Below, one piece after another: positions 26,642 to 34,709 of a DNA stretch of 43,561 nucleotides; the stretch's first letter is position 1; each line of letters begins with the position of its first letter. Made by a program: the position numbers and the translations under genes. Location: assembly GCA_029266525.1 (NCBI GenBank), contig JAQSWQ010000045.1, forward strand, positions 1-43,561, written 5' to 3'. The stretch comes from Microvirga sp. Lineage in GTDB: Bacteria; Pseudomonadota; Alphaproteobacteria; Rhizobiales; Beijerinckiaceae. The notes beneath the pieces are model-generated. The model was not told the DNA's origin. It made no database searches and saw only the letters and a list, made by a program, of their open reading frames with translations.

Positions 26642-27580
26642 TCAGCGCAGCAGTCCCTTTTGCTGGAGATAGCGCGCCGCGACCTCCCGCGGCTGTTGGC
26701 CTTCGACCGCGACTTGGGCGTTGAGCGCCTGGAGCTGGTTGAGCGTCAGCGTCGCAAAGATGCGGGCCAGCGTCGGCCGGACCGCTGGAAATTTGTCGAG
26801 CGCCGCCTGCCGCACCACCGGCGCCGGCTCATAAACGATCTGGGCGCCCTTGGTATCCTCCATCACGACGAGGTCGAGCGCCGCGATCGCGCCGTCGGTG
26901 CCGTAGACCATGGCGGAGTTGACCCCGCTGATCTGCTGGGCCGCCGCGCGCATGGTCACGGCGGTGTCGCCGCCCGGCAGGACCACGATCTGGTCGCGGG
27001 GCAGATTGAAGCCGTAGGTCTTCTCGAACGAGGGCAGGGCGGCCGGACTCTCGACGAACTCGGCCGAGCCCGCGAGCTTAATCACGCCGGCCCGCCGGAC
27101 GACCTGGGCGAAATCGTCCATCGTGCCGAGCCGCTCGCGTCTGGCGAGGTCGCCCCGCACCGCGATCAGCCAGGTGTTGTTGGCGGGTGCGCGGTCGAGC
27201 CAGACGAGCTTGTTGGCCTCGAGATCGAGCCGCCGCACGAGATCGTAGGCCGACTGGGCCTGTCTCCAGGCGGGATCGTTCTCCCGCGAAAAGAAGAAGG
27301 CCCCGTTGCCGGTGTATTCGGGGTACAGGTCGATCTCGCCGGTGACGAGCGCCGTGCGCACGATCTTGGTCGGCCCGAGCTGGAGCCGGTTCTCGACCGG
27401 CACGCCCGCCCGCTCGAGGGCGATCAGGATCATGTGGCCGAGCAGCGCGCCCTCGGTGTCGATCTTCGAGGCTACGACCAGCTTGTCGCGCGTCTGGGCG
27501 AACGCTGCCGGCTCTCCGACGGACAGGGCGAGGAGGGCGCACAGAAGACGCGCTGCGTTGCGCAATGTAATCTTGGTCAT
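26642..27580 (-). CDS. Osmoprotectant-binding periplasmic protein (OsmF/YehZ-like)
   Basis: A 312-residue binding protein with a signal peptide (residues 1-29, ending AAFAQ). The mature part starts KLVVASKIDTEGALLGHMILIALERAG, and the conserved DLYPEYTGNGAFFF motif (about 84-97) matches OpuAC/OsmF-type binding proteins. It is the first gene of the operon and has a GSR-like promoter 71-95 bases upstream. The ligand, betaine or another quaternary amine, is inferred from the family. Confidence 0.88.
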   Translation of the reverse strand: MTKITLRNAARLLCALLALSVGEPAAFAQTRDKLVVASKIDTEGALLGHMILIALERAGVPVENRLQLGPTKIVRTALVTGEIDLYPEYTGNGAFFFSRENDPAWRQAQSAYDLVRRLDLEANKLVWLDRAPANNTWLIAVRGDLARRERLGTMDDFAQVVRRAGVIKLAGSAEFVESPAALPSFEKTYGFNLPRDQIVVLPGGDTAVTMRAAAQQISGVNSAMVYGTDGAIAALDLVVMEDTKGAQIVYEPAPVVRQAALDKFPAVRPTLARIFATLTLNQLQALNAQVAVEGQQPREVAARYLQQKGLLR

Positions 27581-27650
27581 GGCAAGGCCCTTCTTCCGGC
27601 TCTCCGGCTCGGCCGGCGCAGCATCCCCTCACGCGCCCGCTATGTACAGT

Positions 27651-27675
27651 AACGAACCTTCCCGCGAGGCGTTCA
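27651..27675 (-). promoter_or_regulatory. Candidate GSR promoter of the osmoprotectant operon
   Basis: On the minus strand TGAAC (27675-27671), a 16-base spacer and CGTT (27654-27651). Against GGAAC-N16/17-CGTT there is a single mismatch (first base). It lies about 70 bases before the binding-protein ATG, which suits a transcription start. Confidence 0.4.
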
Positions 27676-27852
27676 CATTTGCGCCAAGCGCCGCTTGATT
27701 CAGCCTCGGGATGGCGTAGAGGCGGTGGACAAGGGGGCCGCGCGAAACCTCTGCTGCCTTAGTCGAGCCGCCAAAGCGAGCCGTCTGCCAGCGGGCGAAG
27801 CCCCGACGCTAAGCACGATGGCGCGCCCCGTGCCGTCGCGACCGGAACTGGG

Positions 27853-28230
27853 ATGGACAACGAACAACTGAACGGTCTGAGGGTGCTGGTGGTCGAGGAC
27901 GAGGCCGCCATCTCGATGCTGCTCGAGGACATGCTGCTGGATTTCGGCTGCGCCATCGTCGGTCCGGCTGCGCGGCTCAGCGTCGCGCTCGACCTCGCGA
28001 AGAGCGAGAGCTTCGATCTTGCGATCCTCGACGTGAACCTCGCCGGCGAGTCGATCTATCCGGTCGCTGACGCCCTTGCAGAGCGCAAGCGGCCCTTCGT
28101 TTTTTCGACCGGCTACGGCGGTGCCGGGATCAAGGACCCGTATCGCAACCGCCCGGTGGTGCAGAAGCCGTTCAGTCAGCAGGATTTGCGGCGGACGATG
28201 CTGGATGCGCTCGACAATGGTCATGACTGA
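27853..28230 (+). CDS. Single-domain response regulator, FATGUY-like
   Basis: A 125-residue stand-alone receiver domain. Acidic residues E15/D16, phosphoacceptor D60 (LAILDVNLAG) and the lysine K105 (VVQKPF) are in place. After beta-4 it reads PFVFSTGYG (82-90), close to the F-A-T-G-x-Y signature of the alphaproteobacterial FATGUY family, members of which (SdrG, MrrA) are known to act in the general stress response. With no output domain it should work by phosphotransfer or protein contact. It is followed, in the same direction, by a small membrane protein and a NepR-like gene, which supports a GSR role. Confidence 0.85.
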   Translation: MDNEQLNGLRVLVVEDEAAISMLLEDMLLDFGCAIVGPAARLSVALDLAKSESFDLAILDVNLAGESIYPVADALAERKRPFVFSTGYGGAGIKDPYRNRPVVQKPFSQQDLRRTMLDALDNGHD

Positions 28231-28320
28231 GGTCAGGTCGCGCTGACGCAGCGGCAGGGCTTTCTTAACCAAGACCTCCGAGGATTCCGGTGCCGCACTG
28301 CGCAGGGTGGAGTTCGGGCC

Positions 28321-28500
28321 ATGCGCCTGTCCGACCTTTCACGTCGCCATAGGATTCTGCTGGCGCTTGCCGGCGGCTTTGCGATGCTCGGGGTCGCCGC
28401 GACTTGGCTCACGACAAAGCCGGTCCTCGACAGCGCCGCGCTCGCGCGGCTCGCAGCCGAGGTGGCCGCCAACCCGATTACCACCGGCTCGGTTCGCTGA
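28321..28500 (+). CDS. 59-residue single-pass membrane protein
   Basis: A short frame starting MRLSDLSRRHRILLALAGGFAM, with one hydrophobic helix (about 12-30), then a polar region LDSAALARLAAEVAANPITTGSVR. A GGAG lies about eight to eleven bases before the ATG. I do not recognise a family. The PITTGSVR ending is gene-like, and third-position GC is high. It lies between the response regulator and the NepR-like gene, 90 bases from the former. Confidence 0.5.
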   Translation: MRLSDLSRRHRILLALAGGFAMLGVAATWLTTKPVLDSAALARLAAEVAANPITTGSVR

Positions 28501-28722
28501 AGGTCTTGAGGCAAAAGCCTGCCCTTGAGAGCTAGCGAGCTTGCGGGAAGCTGCGACCGATTGCGCGATACCTCCAGCAGGCCGCGCGGAACGGGCGAGA
28601 ACGCCAGGCTCGAAGTTAACAAAAGTTAAAGCCACGCTGAAACCGCAGCCGATCGCTCTTCGTTGAACCAACTCAAGCACACCATCGTGCGGGACAACCG
28701 CGACGAGCGCCAAGAGGGCGGC

Positions 28723-28917
28723 ATGCTGCAGGCCGAGTATCCGTCAGCCTTCTCGTCGGCATCAGAACAGTCGCATGGTCGCGGCCCGGTCGACATGTCG
28801 CTGCTGAGCGACGGCCTCCAGCGGAGTTTCGCCGACGCCCTCGAGGAGCCCCTGCCTGAGCAGTGGCAAAGCCTCATTGAGGGGCTCGACCGCGGCCGCT
28901 CCGATCCCGACAGATAA
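28723..28917 (+). CDS. nepR: Stand-alone NepR-like anti-sigma factor
   Basis: A 64-residue protein whose C-terminal half, SLLSDGLQRSFADALEEPLP (in part) followed by EQWQSLIEGLDRG, matches the NepR pattern of two short helices joined by an E-P-(L/V/I)-P turn. NepR binds the EcfG sigma factor and is released when phosphorylated PhyR captures it. I chose the ATG at 28723, with AAGAGGG upstream; a TTG at 28663 would add 20 residues. Unlike the usual nepR-ecfG pair no sigma gene follows; instead a receiver-domain gene lies upstream. It could inhibit the sigma factor encoded at 42571-43281 or another EcfG. Confidence 0.7.
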   Translation: MLQAEYPSAFSSASEQSHGRGPVDMSLLSDGLQRSFADALEEPLPEQWQSLIEGLDRGRSDPDR

Positions 28918-28923
28918 CGCAAC

Positions 28924-29103
28924 TCAGAAGCGCGAGAGTTCCTCGGCGACCCGCAGCTGAACCAGCTTCATCTGCAGCGCCCGCACGAGATCGTCGCCAG
29001 GCCTGACTGCCTTGAGATGCTCCAGCGCCCGCTGCAGGTCTCGCGGGTTGCGTCCGAAGTCCACCTGGGCTTCGGCCTCGATCAGCGCCTCAATGAGTTG
29101 CAT
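28924..29103 (-). CDS. 59-residue helical protein of unknown function
   Basis: A short frame: MQLIEALIEAEAQVDFGRNPRD, then LQRALEHLKAVRPGDDLVRALQMKLVQLRVAEELSRF (in part). It is wholly helical, amphipathic and soluble by appearance. A strong GAGGAGGCGAGG stretch directly precedes the ATG. It ends seven bases from the end of the nepR-like gene, convergent with it. A weak GSR-like promoter lies 34-59 bases upstream of the start. I do not recognise a family. Confidence 0.6.
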   Translation of the reverse strand: MQLIEALIEAEAQVDFGRNPRDLQRALEHLKAVRPGDDLVRALQMKLVQLRVAEELSRF

Positions 29104-29136
29104 GACCTCGCCTCCTCGGCACGGGTTGCGTGAGGC

Positions 29137-29162
29137 AACGTTTGGCGAGCGGCCAGGGTTTC
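29137..29162 (-). promoter_or_regulatory. Weak GSR-like promoter before the 59-aa helical protein
   Basis: On the minus strand GAAAC (29162-29158), a 17-base spacer and CGTT (29140-29137). One mismatch in the -35 against GGAAC-N16/17-CGTT; the -10 is perfect. Distance to the ATG is 33 bases. A chance match cannot be excluded. Confidence 0.3.
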
Positions 29163-29285
29163 AAGAGGAAAGCGCGAAGACGAGGCCTAGCCTCGCGATT
29201 CACCATCCTCGGCAATTGAGCTTCCGAAAACGCGGCCATTCGCGACAAATGCGGCGTTCCGCTCCTGCCCAAGGGATGAAAAGGG

Positions 29286-30083
29286 ATGGCCTCCGAGCTT
29301 GCTGCTGCGGCGAAGCCGCTTTCCATCGAGGCCATTCCGACCGTGACAATCGGGGGGTTGCCCGTGGCAGTGATCGACCGCGCCGCTTCCGCCCGGATCA
29401 TGGTCGGGCACGCCGTGGCGCGCCGCGGTTCGGGCAAGCCGCCGCTCTACGTCACCTCGGCGAACGGGCAGGTGCTCTCGATGTGCGCGGCCGACCCGGA
29501 AATGAAGAAGCTGTTCCTCGCCTCTCCCCTCATCCACGCCGACGGCATGCCGCTCGTCTTTGCGTCACGATGGCGCTGCCGAAGGGCGCTGCCGGAGCGG
29601 GTGGCCACCACGGACCTCTTCCATGACGCTGCCAAGGTAGCGGTCGAGGCGGACGCGGCCTTCTACATGCTCGGGGGAACTCCGGAAGCGCTCAGAAAAG
29701 CCATGTCTAATGTGCGCCGGCTCTACCCCCGTCTTCGCCTGGTCGGCTCGCGCCACGGCTACTTCCGGCCGGAGGAGGAGGAGACCGTGATTGCCGACAT
29801 CAACGCGTCGCGGCCGGACATCCTTTGGGTGGCGCTCGGAGCGCCGCTGGAGCAGCGCTTCGCCGTGAGCAACCTCGCGCGCTTGACGCAGGTGGGCGTG
29901 ATCAAGACGTCCGGCGGGCTGTTCGATTTCCTCTCAGGCGAGCGCAGCCGGGCACCCGCATGGATGCAGTCGGCCGGGCTCGAATGGCTCTACCGGCTCC
30001 TGCTCGAGCCGCGGCGGCTCCTGCTGCGTTACGCGGTGACGAACCCGCACGCCGCCTACCTGCTGCTCACGCGGAGCGGTTGA
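29286..30083 (+). CDS. WecG/TagA/CpsF-family glycosyltransferase
   Basis: A 265-residue GT26 enzyme that adds a sugar to a lipid-linked acceptor on the cytoplasmic face of the membrane. Features: VTSANGQVLSM (56-66, with T57 and N60), the catalytic region PLIHADGMPLVF (81-92, D86), FYMLGGTPEAL, GYFRPEEEE and DILWVALGAPLEQRF. It lacks membrane helices, but the C-terminal GLEWLYRLLLEPRRLLLRY is the usual membrane-attachment tail. It is probably the second glycosyltransferase of the exopolysaccharide repeat unit. First gene of the polysaccharide region, next to and convergent with the GINT1-like gene. Confidence 0.9.
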   Translation: MASELAAAAKPLSIEAIPTVTIGGLPVAVIDRAASARIMVGHAVARRGSGKPPLYVTSANGQVLSMCAADPEMKKLFLASPLIHADGMPLVFASRWRCRRALPERVATTDLFHDAAKVAVEADAAFYMLGGTPEALRKAMSNVRRLYPRLRLVGSRHGYFRPEEEETVIADINASRPDILWVALGAPLEQRFAVSNLARLTQVGVIKTSGGLFDFLSGERSRAPAWMQSAGLEWLYRLLLEPRRLLLRYAVTNPHAAYLLLTRSG

Positions 30084-30087
30084 TCCT

Positions 30088-31653
30088 TTATCTCCGGACG
30101 GCGTGCAGCGTCCGGGCGGCAAGCTTGAGCTTCGGCGAGTGACCGGAGCCGTCGATGCATTCGAGGCTTCCGGCGCGGTTCAGTGTGTGGAAGCGCCGGC
30201 CCGGCCATTGCGCGCCTGGGCGAAGGATCGCCCGTAGCGACTGCTCGAAGCCCTCCTCGTCGAGCCGGGTAATCTCGGCAATGCCGAGCGCCGAGCCGTA
30301 GCCGCCGCGGCAATCCTGCACGGGCCGCCAGAGGCGCCCTCCCAGGCTGACGACGTTGCCGGCCGGGCGCGCCGACTGGGCGTCCACGAGCACCGGGTTC
30401 AGCGGATGAGGCGTCCAGGGGCCGACGAGCCGCGGCGCCGAGAAGAGGCAGAGCACGTCCGAATAGGCGCCCCCGCCGTCGCGCACTGCGGCGAACATCC
30501 AGTAGCGGCCGCCGTGGCGGACGATCGTCGCATCGCTCGCCTCAATGCCGGTCAGAAGATCCGCCTCCTTCACCCAGCGCTGCGGGAACGGGTCGGCCCG
30601 ATAGAGCGAGACCCTGCGGTTGGCGGAGCTTTCCGGGATCATCCAGATCGCGCCGTCGTCCTCGATGAGGAAGGGATAGGAGAGATGCCAGGGCTCCTCC
30701 AGGACCGGGGTCATCGGTCCAACTGGGCCTTGGGGACCGAACTCAACGGCCGAGATGATGCCCTTCTGCGTGCGGTGGTCGAGATCCTCGACGAAGACGA
30801 ACCGACGGCCTCGCCACACGAACGGGAAAGGATCGGCATAGAAGTGGTCGCCGGGGTCGGGCAGGACGTTCCAGGCGCTCCCCTCGAGCGTCTGCCGCTC
30901 GATCAGCCCCGGCCCCTCTGCGAAGCGCCAGCCGACCCGCCAATGAGGGGCATGGCAGCACAGCCGGTAGAGCCGGCGCACCGCCGCGAACGCGAGTGTC
31001 TTTCTCAAGTAGGCAGCGACCTGCGCCGCGCTCCCGCGGTGGCGCGGCGTGACGGCAGACGCGCGCTGGGGGCGGGGACGACGCAGTGCGGCTTCGATCA
31101 GCGTGCCGACCCGGGCGTACACGATCTCGATCGCCCCGCAGAGCCCTTCCGCGTTCTCGGTCGAAGGCAGGCCGCTCGCCAGCACGAGGCCGCTTTCGTC
31201 TGCGACCGTCACGAGAGGAGCGCGGCCTTCAAGGAGGGCGCCGATGAGCGCGGCTTCGTCGGCGACACCGTCGAAGAGGACGCGCAGGATCTTCGCGCCG
31301 TCTTCATCGGCGGTTCCGCTCAAATCCAGGACGACCTCCGGCTTCTCCGACGCCTCATCGGGCCGACCGAAGGCACTGAGCGGAATCCGGTCGCCCGAGG
31401 CGGACTTATGCCGGTTCATCATCCGGTCGAAGCCAAGGAGAAGCTCGACGGAGCTTGGCAGAGGACGGCCCATGCCGGCCTGAACGGCCACGACCCGGCC
31501 TATCCTTTCGCTCTCGAGGCGCCGGACGAGGTCGAGATGCCAGCCGCGCAGCTGGGCAGGATCGACCCGCAAGGCGACGGTGCGGGGGCGATCTGCCGGG
31601 GCGGGCGGCGCCGCGGGTTTCGCGGCGGCTGTTTCTGCGACGAGGAGATCCAT
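30088..31653 (-). CDS. GINT1-like N-terminal-domain protein, five-bladed propeller type
   Basis: A 521-residue protein. Residues about 25-190 resemble the formyltransferase-like part (VVLDLSGTADEDG; VLFDGVADEAALIG). About 255-510 form a beta-propeller-like region with the motif HFYADPFPFVWRGRRFVFVED and later WHLSYPFLIEDDGAIWMIPE, as in the N-terminal domain of plant glucosamine inositolphosphorylceramide transferase and in GH43/GH32-like folds. Bacterial homologues occur in polysaccharide clusters, where they may modify or transfer a sugar; activity is not established. Its ATG overlaps the stop of the GT4 gene by one base (TGATG). Last gene of the minus-strand polysaccharide operon. Confidence 0.7.
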   Translation of the reverse strand: MDLLVAETAAAKPAAPPAPADRPRTVALRVDPAQLRGWHLDLVRRLESERIGRVVAVQAGMGRPLPSSVELLLGFDRMMNRHKSASGDRIPLSAFGRPDEASEKPEVVLDLSGTADEDGAKILRVLFDGVADEAALIGALLEGRAPLVTVADESGLVLASGLPSTENAEGLCGAIEIVYARVGTLIEAALRRPRPQRASAVTPRHRGSAAQVAAYLRKTLAFAAVRRLYRLCCHAPHWRVGWRFAEGPGLIERQTLEGSAWNVLPDPGDHFYADPFPFVWRGRRFVFVEDLDHRTQKGIISAVEFGPQGPVGPMTPVLEEPWHLSYPFLIEDDGAIWMIPESSANRRVSLYRADPFPQRWVKEADLLTGIEASDATIVRHGGRYWMFAAVRDGGGAYSDVLCLFSAPRLVGPWTPHPLNPVLVDAQSARPAGNVVSLGGRLWRPVQDCRGGYGSALGIAEITRLDEEGFEQSLRAILRPGAQWPGRRFHTLNRAGSLECIDGSGHSPKLKLAARTLHAVRR

Positions 31654-32855
31654 CAGGCAGTCCTGTACGACCGGGTTTCCGCCGCGACCTCCTGGATGAG
31701 ACGCTCGTAGGCGTCGGTCATCGCGTCGAGGGAGTAGCGCAGCTTCAGGCGGCGTCCGCGCGCGACCAGCGTCGCGGCAAGGGCGGGGTCCCGGAGCACG
31801 CGGCGGACCTGCCGCAGGAACGCCTCGGGATCCGAGGCATCGGCAAAAGCCGCGCAGGGCTCGCCCTCGACGGCGAGCACCTCGCGTAACACCTCGAGGT
31901 CGTTCGCGACGACCGGCACGCCCGCCTGCGCAGCCTCGACGGCCGCCAGTCCGAAGGTCTCGGCGAGGGAGGGGAAGGCGAAAAGATCGAGCGCGGCAAG
32001 GAAATTGCCGACCGCGCGCGACGGGAGCTCGCCGAGGAAATGAACGCGCTCGCGGCAGCCGAGGCGAAGAGCGAGATCCACGAGATCCGCTTCGGCCTCA
32101 CCCTGGCCGGCCAGGGTGAGGTGCCAGCGCTCCTCGTGCGGCAGGAGCCGGATCGCGGCCTCGAGATTCTTCAGAGCATGCAGCCGCGCCACGGATCCGA
32201 TGAGAACGCAGTCGGCCGGGAGGCCGAACAGGCGGCGCGCCTCGCCTTTCGTCAGCGCGCTCGTCTTGTCGAGAAAACCGTGCTCGATGCGCACGAGACG
32301 GTCGCGATAGCGCTTCGAATAGGCACGGAACTCCTGCTCGGCGTCGGATGAATTCACCACGATTCGGTCGAACAGGCCGGCGGCACCGACGAGGCGGTCC
32401 ATCCGCCGCGCCCAGCCCGGGGTGGTCAACGTCGCCGAGACCTGGTTTGCGATCACGGCCGGCGCCCGGGCGAGCCGCGCCGCGGCGGCGCCGAGTAGAT
32501 TGCCGTAGTGCTGGAACGTCAGCACCACGTCCGGCTTCGTCTGGCGCATCTCCCTCACTAGGCGCCCGAAAAGCAGCGCAACCTGCAACGGACCCGATGG
32601 CCGCTTCTCGGCCGCGAACACGGTCTGGTAAACGCCATCGAAGCTCGCAGTGCGCCGGAAAAAGAAGAGCTGATGGACGTCGTAGCCGCGCGCGCCGAGG
32701 CGCTCGCTCAGGAGGCGCGAGATCTCCTGCGCGCCCGCGTTCTCGGCCTGGGTTTGCACGAGCAGCAGCCGCAATTTCCGGCGCGGGCGCGACTCGCGGA
32801 CTCCCTCGGATCGTGCAGGATGCAGCACAGCATCGACTTCGCCGAGCGCGCTCAT
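31653..32855 (-). CDS. GT4-family glycosyltransferase
   Basis: A 400-residue GT-B glycosyltransferase. The N-terminal domain starts LRLLLVQTQAENAGAQEISRLL, and the C-terminal nucleotide-sugar site shows the GT4 hallmark ETFGLAAVEAAQAGVPVVAND with the E-x7-E pair. The RIEHGFLDK and IGSVARLHALKNLEAAIRLL segments are typical. It likely adds one sugar of the exopolysaccharide unit. The start at 32855 overlaps the end of the polymerase gene by four bases. Donor and acceptor cannot be read from sequence. Confidence 0.9.
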   Translation of the reverse strand: MSALGEVDAVLHPARSEGVRESRPRRKLRLLLVQTQAENAGAQEISRLLSERLGARGYDVHQLFFFRRTASFDGVYQTVFAAEKRPSGPLQVALLFGRLVREMRQTKPDVVLTFQHYGNLLGAAAARLARAPAVIANQVSATLTTPGWARRMDRLVGAAGLFDRIVVNSSDAEQEFRAYSKRYRDRLVRIEHGFLDKTSALTKGEARRLFGLPADCVLIGSVARLHALKNLEAAIRLLPHEERWHLTLAGQGEAEADLVDLALRLGCRERVHFLGELPSRAVGNFLAALDLFAFPSLAETFGLAAVEAAQAGVPVVANDLEVLREVLAVEGEPCAAFADASDPEAFLRQVRRVLRDPALAATLVARGRRLKLRYSLDAMTDAYERLIQEVAAETRSYRTA

Positions 32856-34348
32856 GGCCGCACTCCCACCGGCTTCGCCGTGCGTGCGACCACGGGACTC
32901 GGATGCCGATCGGCCACGGACGTCGCTCCAAGCACGAGGCCGGCGAGCATCATGAGCGTGCCAACGGCAAGTGGCGCGAACAGCGCCTCCTCCTGGAAGA
33001 GACCGTTGGTGGTGACGGCGAGGAGAGCGAACGCGACCACGGCGAACTCGCTGCGCCGCGTCGCCAGGAACTGTCGCCACGCGGCGAGCGCGATGCAAAC
33101 GTTCGCGGCGCACACCGCAAGAGCCGCGATCCCCATTTGATAGAGCAGCACCCCGATGGCGCTTTCCAGGGCGGTGTCGGTCTTGCCGAGCGCCTGCGAG
33201 CGGCTCCAGTCGATCGTCGCCATGTTGATCGAGAGATTGCCGCCCGCGCCGAGGCCGCGTCCGGCCGGATTGTGCAGAAAGCCGTCGATGCCGCCGAGCA
33301 AGCCGATGACGTGGTAATCGCCCACCTTTTTTCCGATCACGAAGGTCGCGGCGGCGTAAGCGGCAAGGACCGCGGCGAATATCCACAGCAAGGCGTTCAC
33401 CGGTGCGATCCGGCTCACCGTCACGAAAAGTGTGGTCAGCAGGACCAGGATGAGCGCTCCCTTCGAGCCGACCACGACGAGCAGCGGCAATGCGAAGAGC
33501 ATGTACATGATCCGCCCCCCGGCGAGAAAGGCGAGGCAGAAGAAGGCGAGCCCGTAGGCATAGCTGATGGCGTGGAAATTCGGGCCGAGCAGGCGGTAGA
33601 GCTCGATGCTCGTGCCGAGAAGCGGGGTGTTCAAAAGGGTGATCTTCTGCGTGTCGTGCACGTCGCGGGTGACGAGGCCCGTCTCCTGCATCAGCTTCAC
33701 CCATTGGCCGGTATCGTTGACCTGCCGCAGACGCATCTCGAGATAGTCGTTCGCGTTGATGAGGTCGAACAGTCCCTCGCGCAAAAACAGCTCCACGTGA
33801 CCGTAAAGGAGGAGGAGCCAGCCGAGCGCGGCGAGGGGCCGCGCCACGCCCCTCCCGAAGCGCGCCGCCACCACGATGCAGAGCTGCAGCAACAGGAAAG
33901 GGGTGGCGATGTTGCGCAGATAGACCGCGGCTTGCTTCGGGGCGGAGACGGCGCCGAGTGCGAAATAGGCGAGCACCAGGAGGAGCACGCCGGAGGCGAT
34001 ATTGACGAGGCGCCGCACCGCCGGATCGAAGCTTGCCCGGCTTTGCACGTAATGCGCCATGACCACGAACCAGACCGTTACGGTGAGGAGGAAATTGTAG
34101 GCCCGGGCGCTGTCGAAATCGGCGAGGTCGGCCACCCAGGGCGTGATCAGGCTGACGAAGAGGTTTTGGAAAAGGTACGCGGCGACGAGCACGGTCGGAA
34201 TCGCCGGCGCGGCGAAGTTCGCGACGAGCACGGCGAGCATGAGGCAGAGGCCAAGCCCGAACAGATGGCCTGCCAGATGCGCTCCGACCGGCAGGGCGGT
34301 CGCGAAGAGCGCGAGCGCGACGACCATCGCCGTCTCGATGCGCGCCAT
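32852..34348 (-). CDS. O-antigen polymerase/ligase-like membrane protein
   Basis: A 498-residue polytopic protein with about twelve hydrophobic helices and a large periplasmic loop (roughly 195-260, with GHVELFLREGLFDLINANDYLEMRL). The later GIDGFLHNPAGRGLGAGGN stretch (about 360-378) is the usual WaaL/Wzy-type signature with a G-x-G-x-G loop. It probably polymerises the repeat units at the periplasmic face. I chose the ATG at 34348 because hydrophobic sequence begins immediately; the frame is open to 34525 but the extension is low-complexity. It starts the minus-strand set polymerase-GT4-GINT1-like. Confidence 0.82.
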   Translation of the reverse strand: MARIETAMVVALALFATALPVGAHLAGHLFGLGLCLMLAVLVANFAAPAIPTVLVAAYLFQNLFVSLITPWVADLADFDSARAYNFLLTVTVWFVVMAHYVQSRASFDPAVRRLVNIASGVLLLVLAYFALGAVSAPKQAAVYLRNIATPFLLLQLCIVVAARFGRGVARPLAALGWLLLLYGHVELFLREGLFDLINANDYLEMRLRQVNDTGQWVKLMQETGLVTRDVHDTQKITLLNTPLLGTSIELYRLLGPNFHAISYAYGLAFFCLAFLAGGRIMYMLFALPLLVVVGSKGALILVLLTTLFVTVSRIAPVNALLWIFAAVLAAYAAATFVIGKKVGDYHVIGLLGGIDGFLHNPAGRGLGAGGNLSINMATIDWSRSQALGKTDTALESAIGVLLYQMGIAALAVCAANVCIALAAWRQFLATRRSEFAVVAFALLAVTTNGLFQEEALFAPLAVGTLMMLAGLVLGATSVADRHPSPVVARTAKPVGVRP

Positions 34349-34709
34349 GGGCGACGCCGATTCGGCGTGGAAGCGGCCAGACGATACCGACTGCGCGGGC
34401 AAGCAAGCTCCTCCAGCGTTCGGCCCGGCTGAGCAAGATCGACGCCACGCACGAAGCGGCGGCGCCCGAGAGGCGCTGGCCTCAAGAGGGGGAGCGGTGG
34501 CGCGAAACGGGACGGGCTGTTCCATTCCGACACCGGCGCGCGACCTGGTTAATCATGCTTTCAGCTTCAGGTGGGCCGCCGGCCACCAGTCTGTCATCTG
34601 TGCAGCACGAAAGCGCCGAGCCGCGGGCTCCCCGCAGGTTGGCCCGCACCATGCACGGAGTGAATTCCCCGGACCGCTTCCGGGCAACGAATAAAGCCGG
34701 AAACGCAGG
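34349..34709. other. Divergent intergenic region of the polysaccharide locus
   Basis: A gap of about 360 bases between the polymerase gene (minus) and the co-polymerase gene (plus). It should hold both promoters, but I could not pick a convincing -35/-10 pair and no GSR-type motif was found. No coding region is supported. Confidence 0.5.

Noticed and set aside
28588-28617. GGAAC followed by GTT upstream of the nepR-like gene, as a possible GSR promoter
   Set aside because: The spacer is 22 bases; EcfG promoters need 16-17.
30406-31710. 434-codon plus-strand frame over the GINT1-like gene
   Set aside because: The product is Arg/Asp/His-rich with no domain; it mirrors the minus-strand gene, which has clear motifs and operon overlaps.
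32348-34432. 694-codon plus-strand frame over the glycosyltransferase and polymerase genes
   Set aside because: Shadow frame: highly charged, no motif, opposite two well-supported genes.
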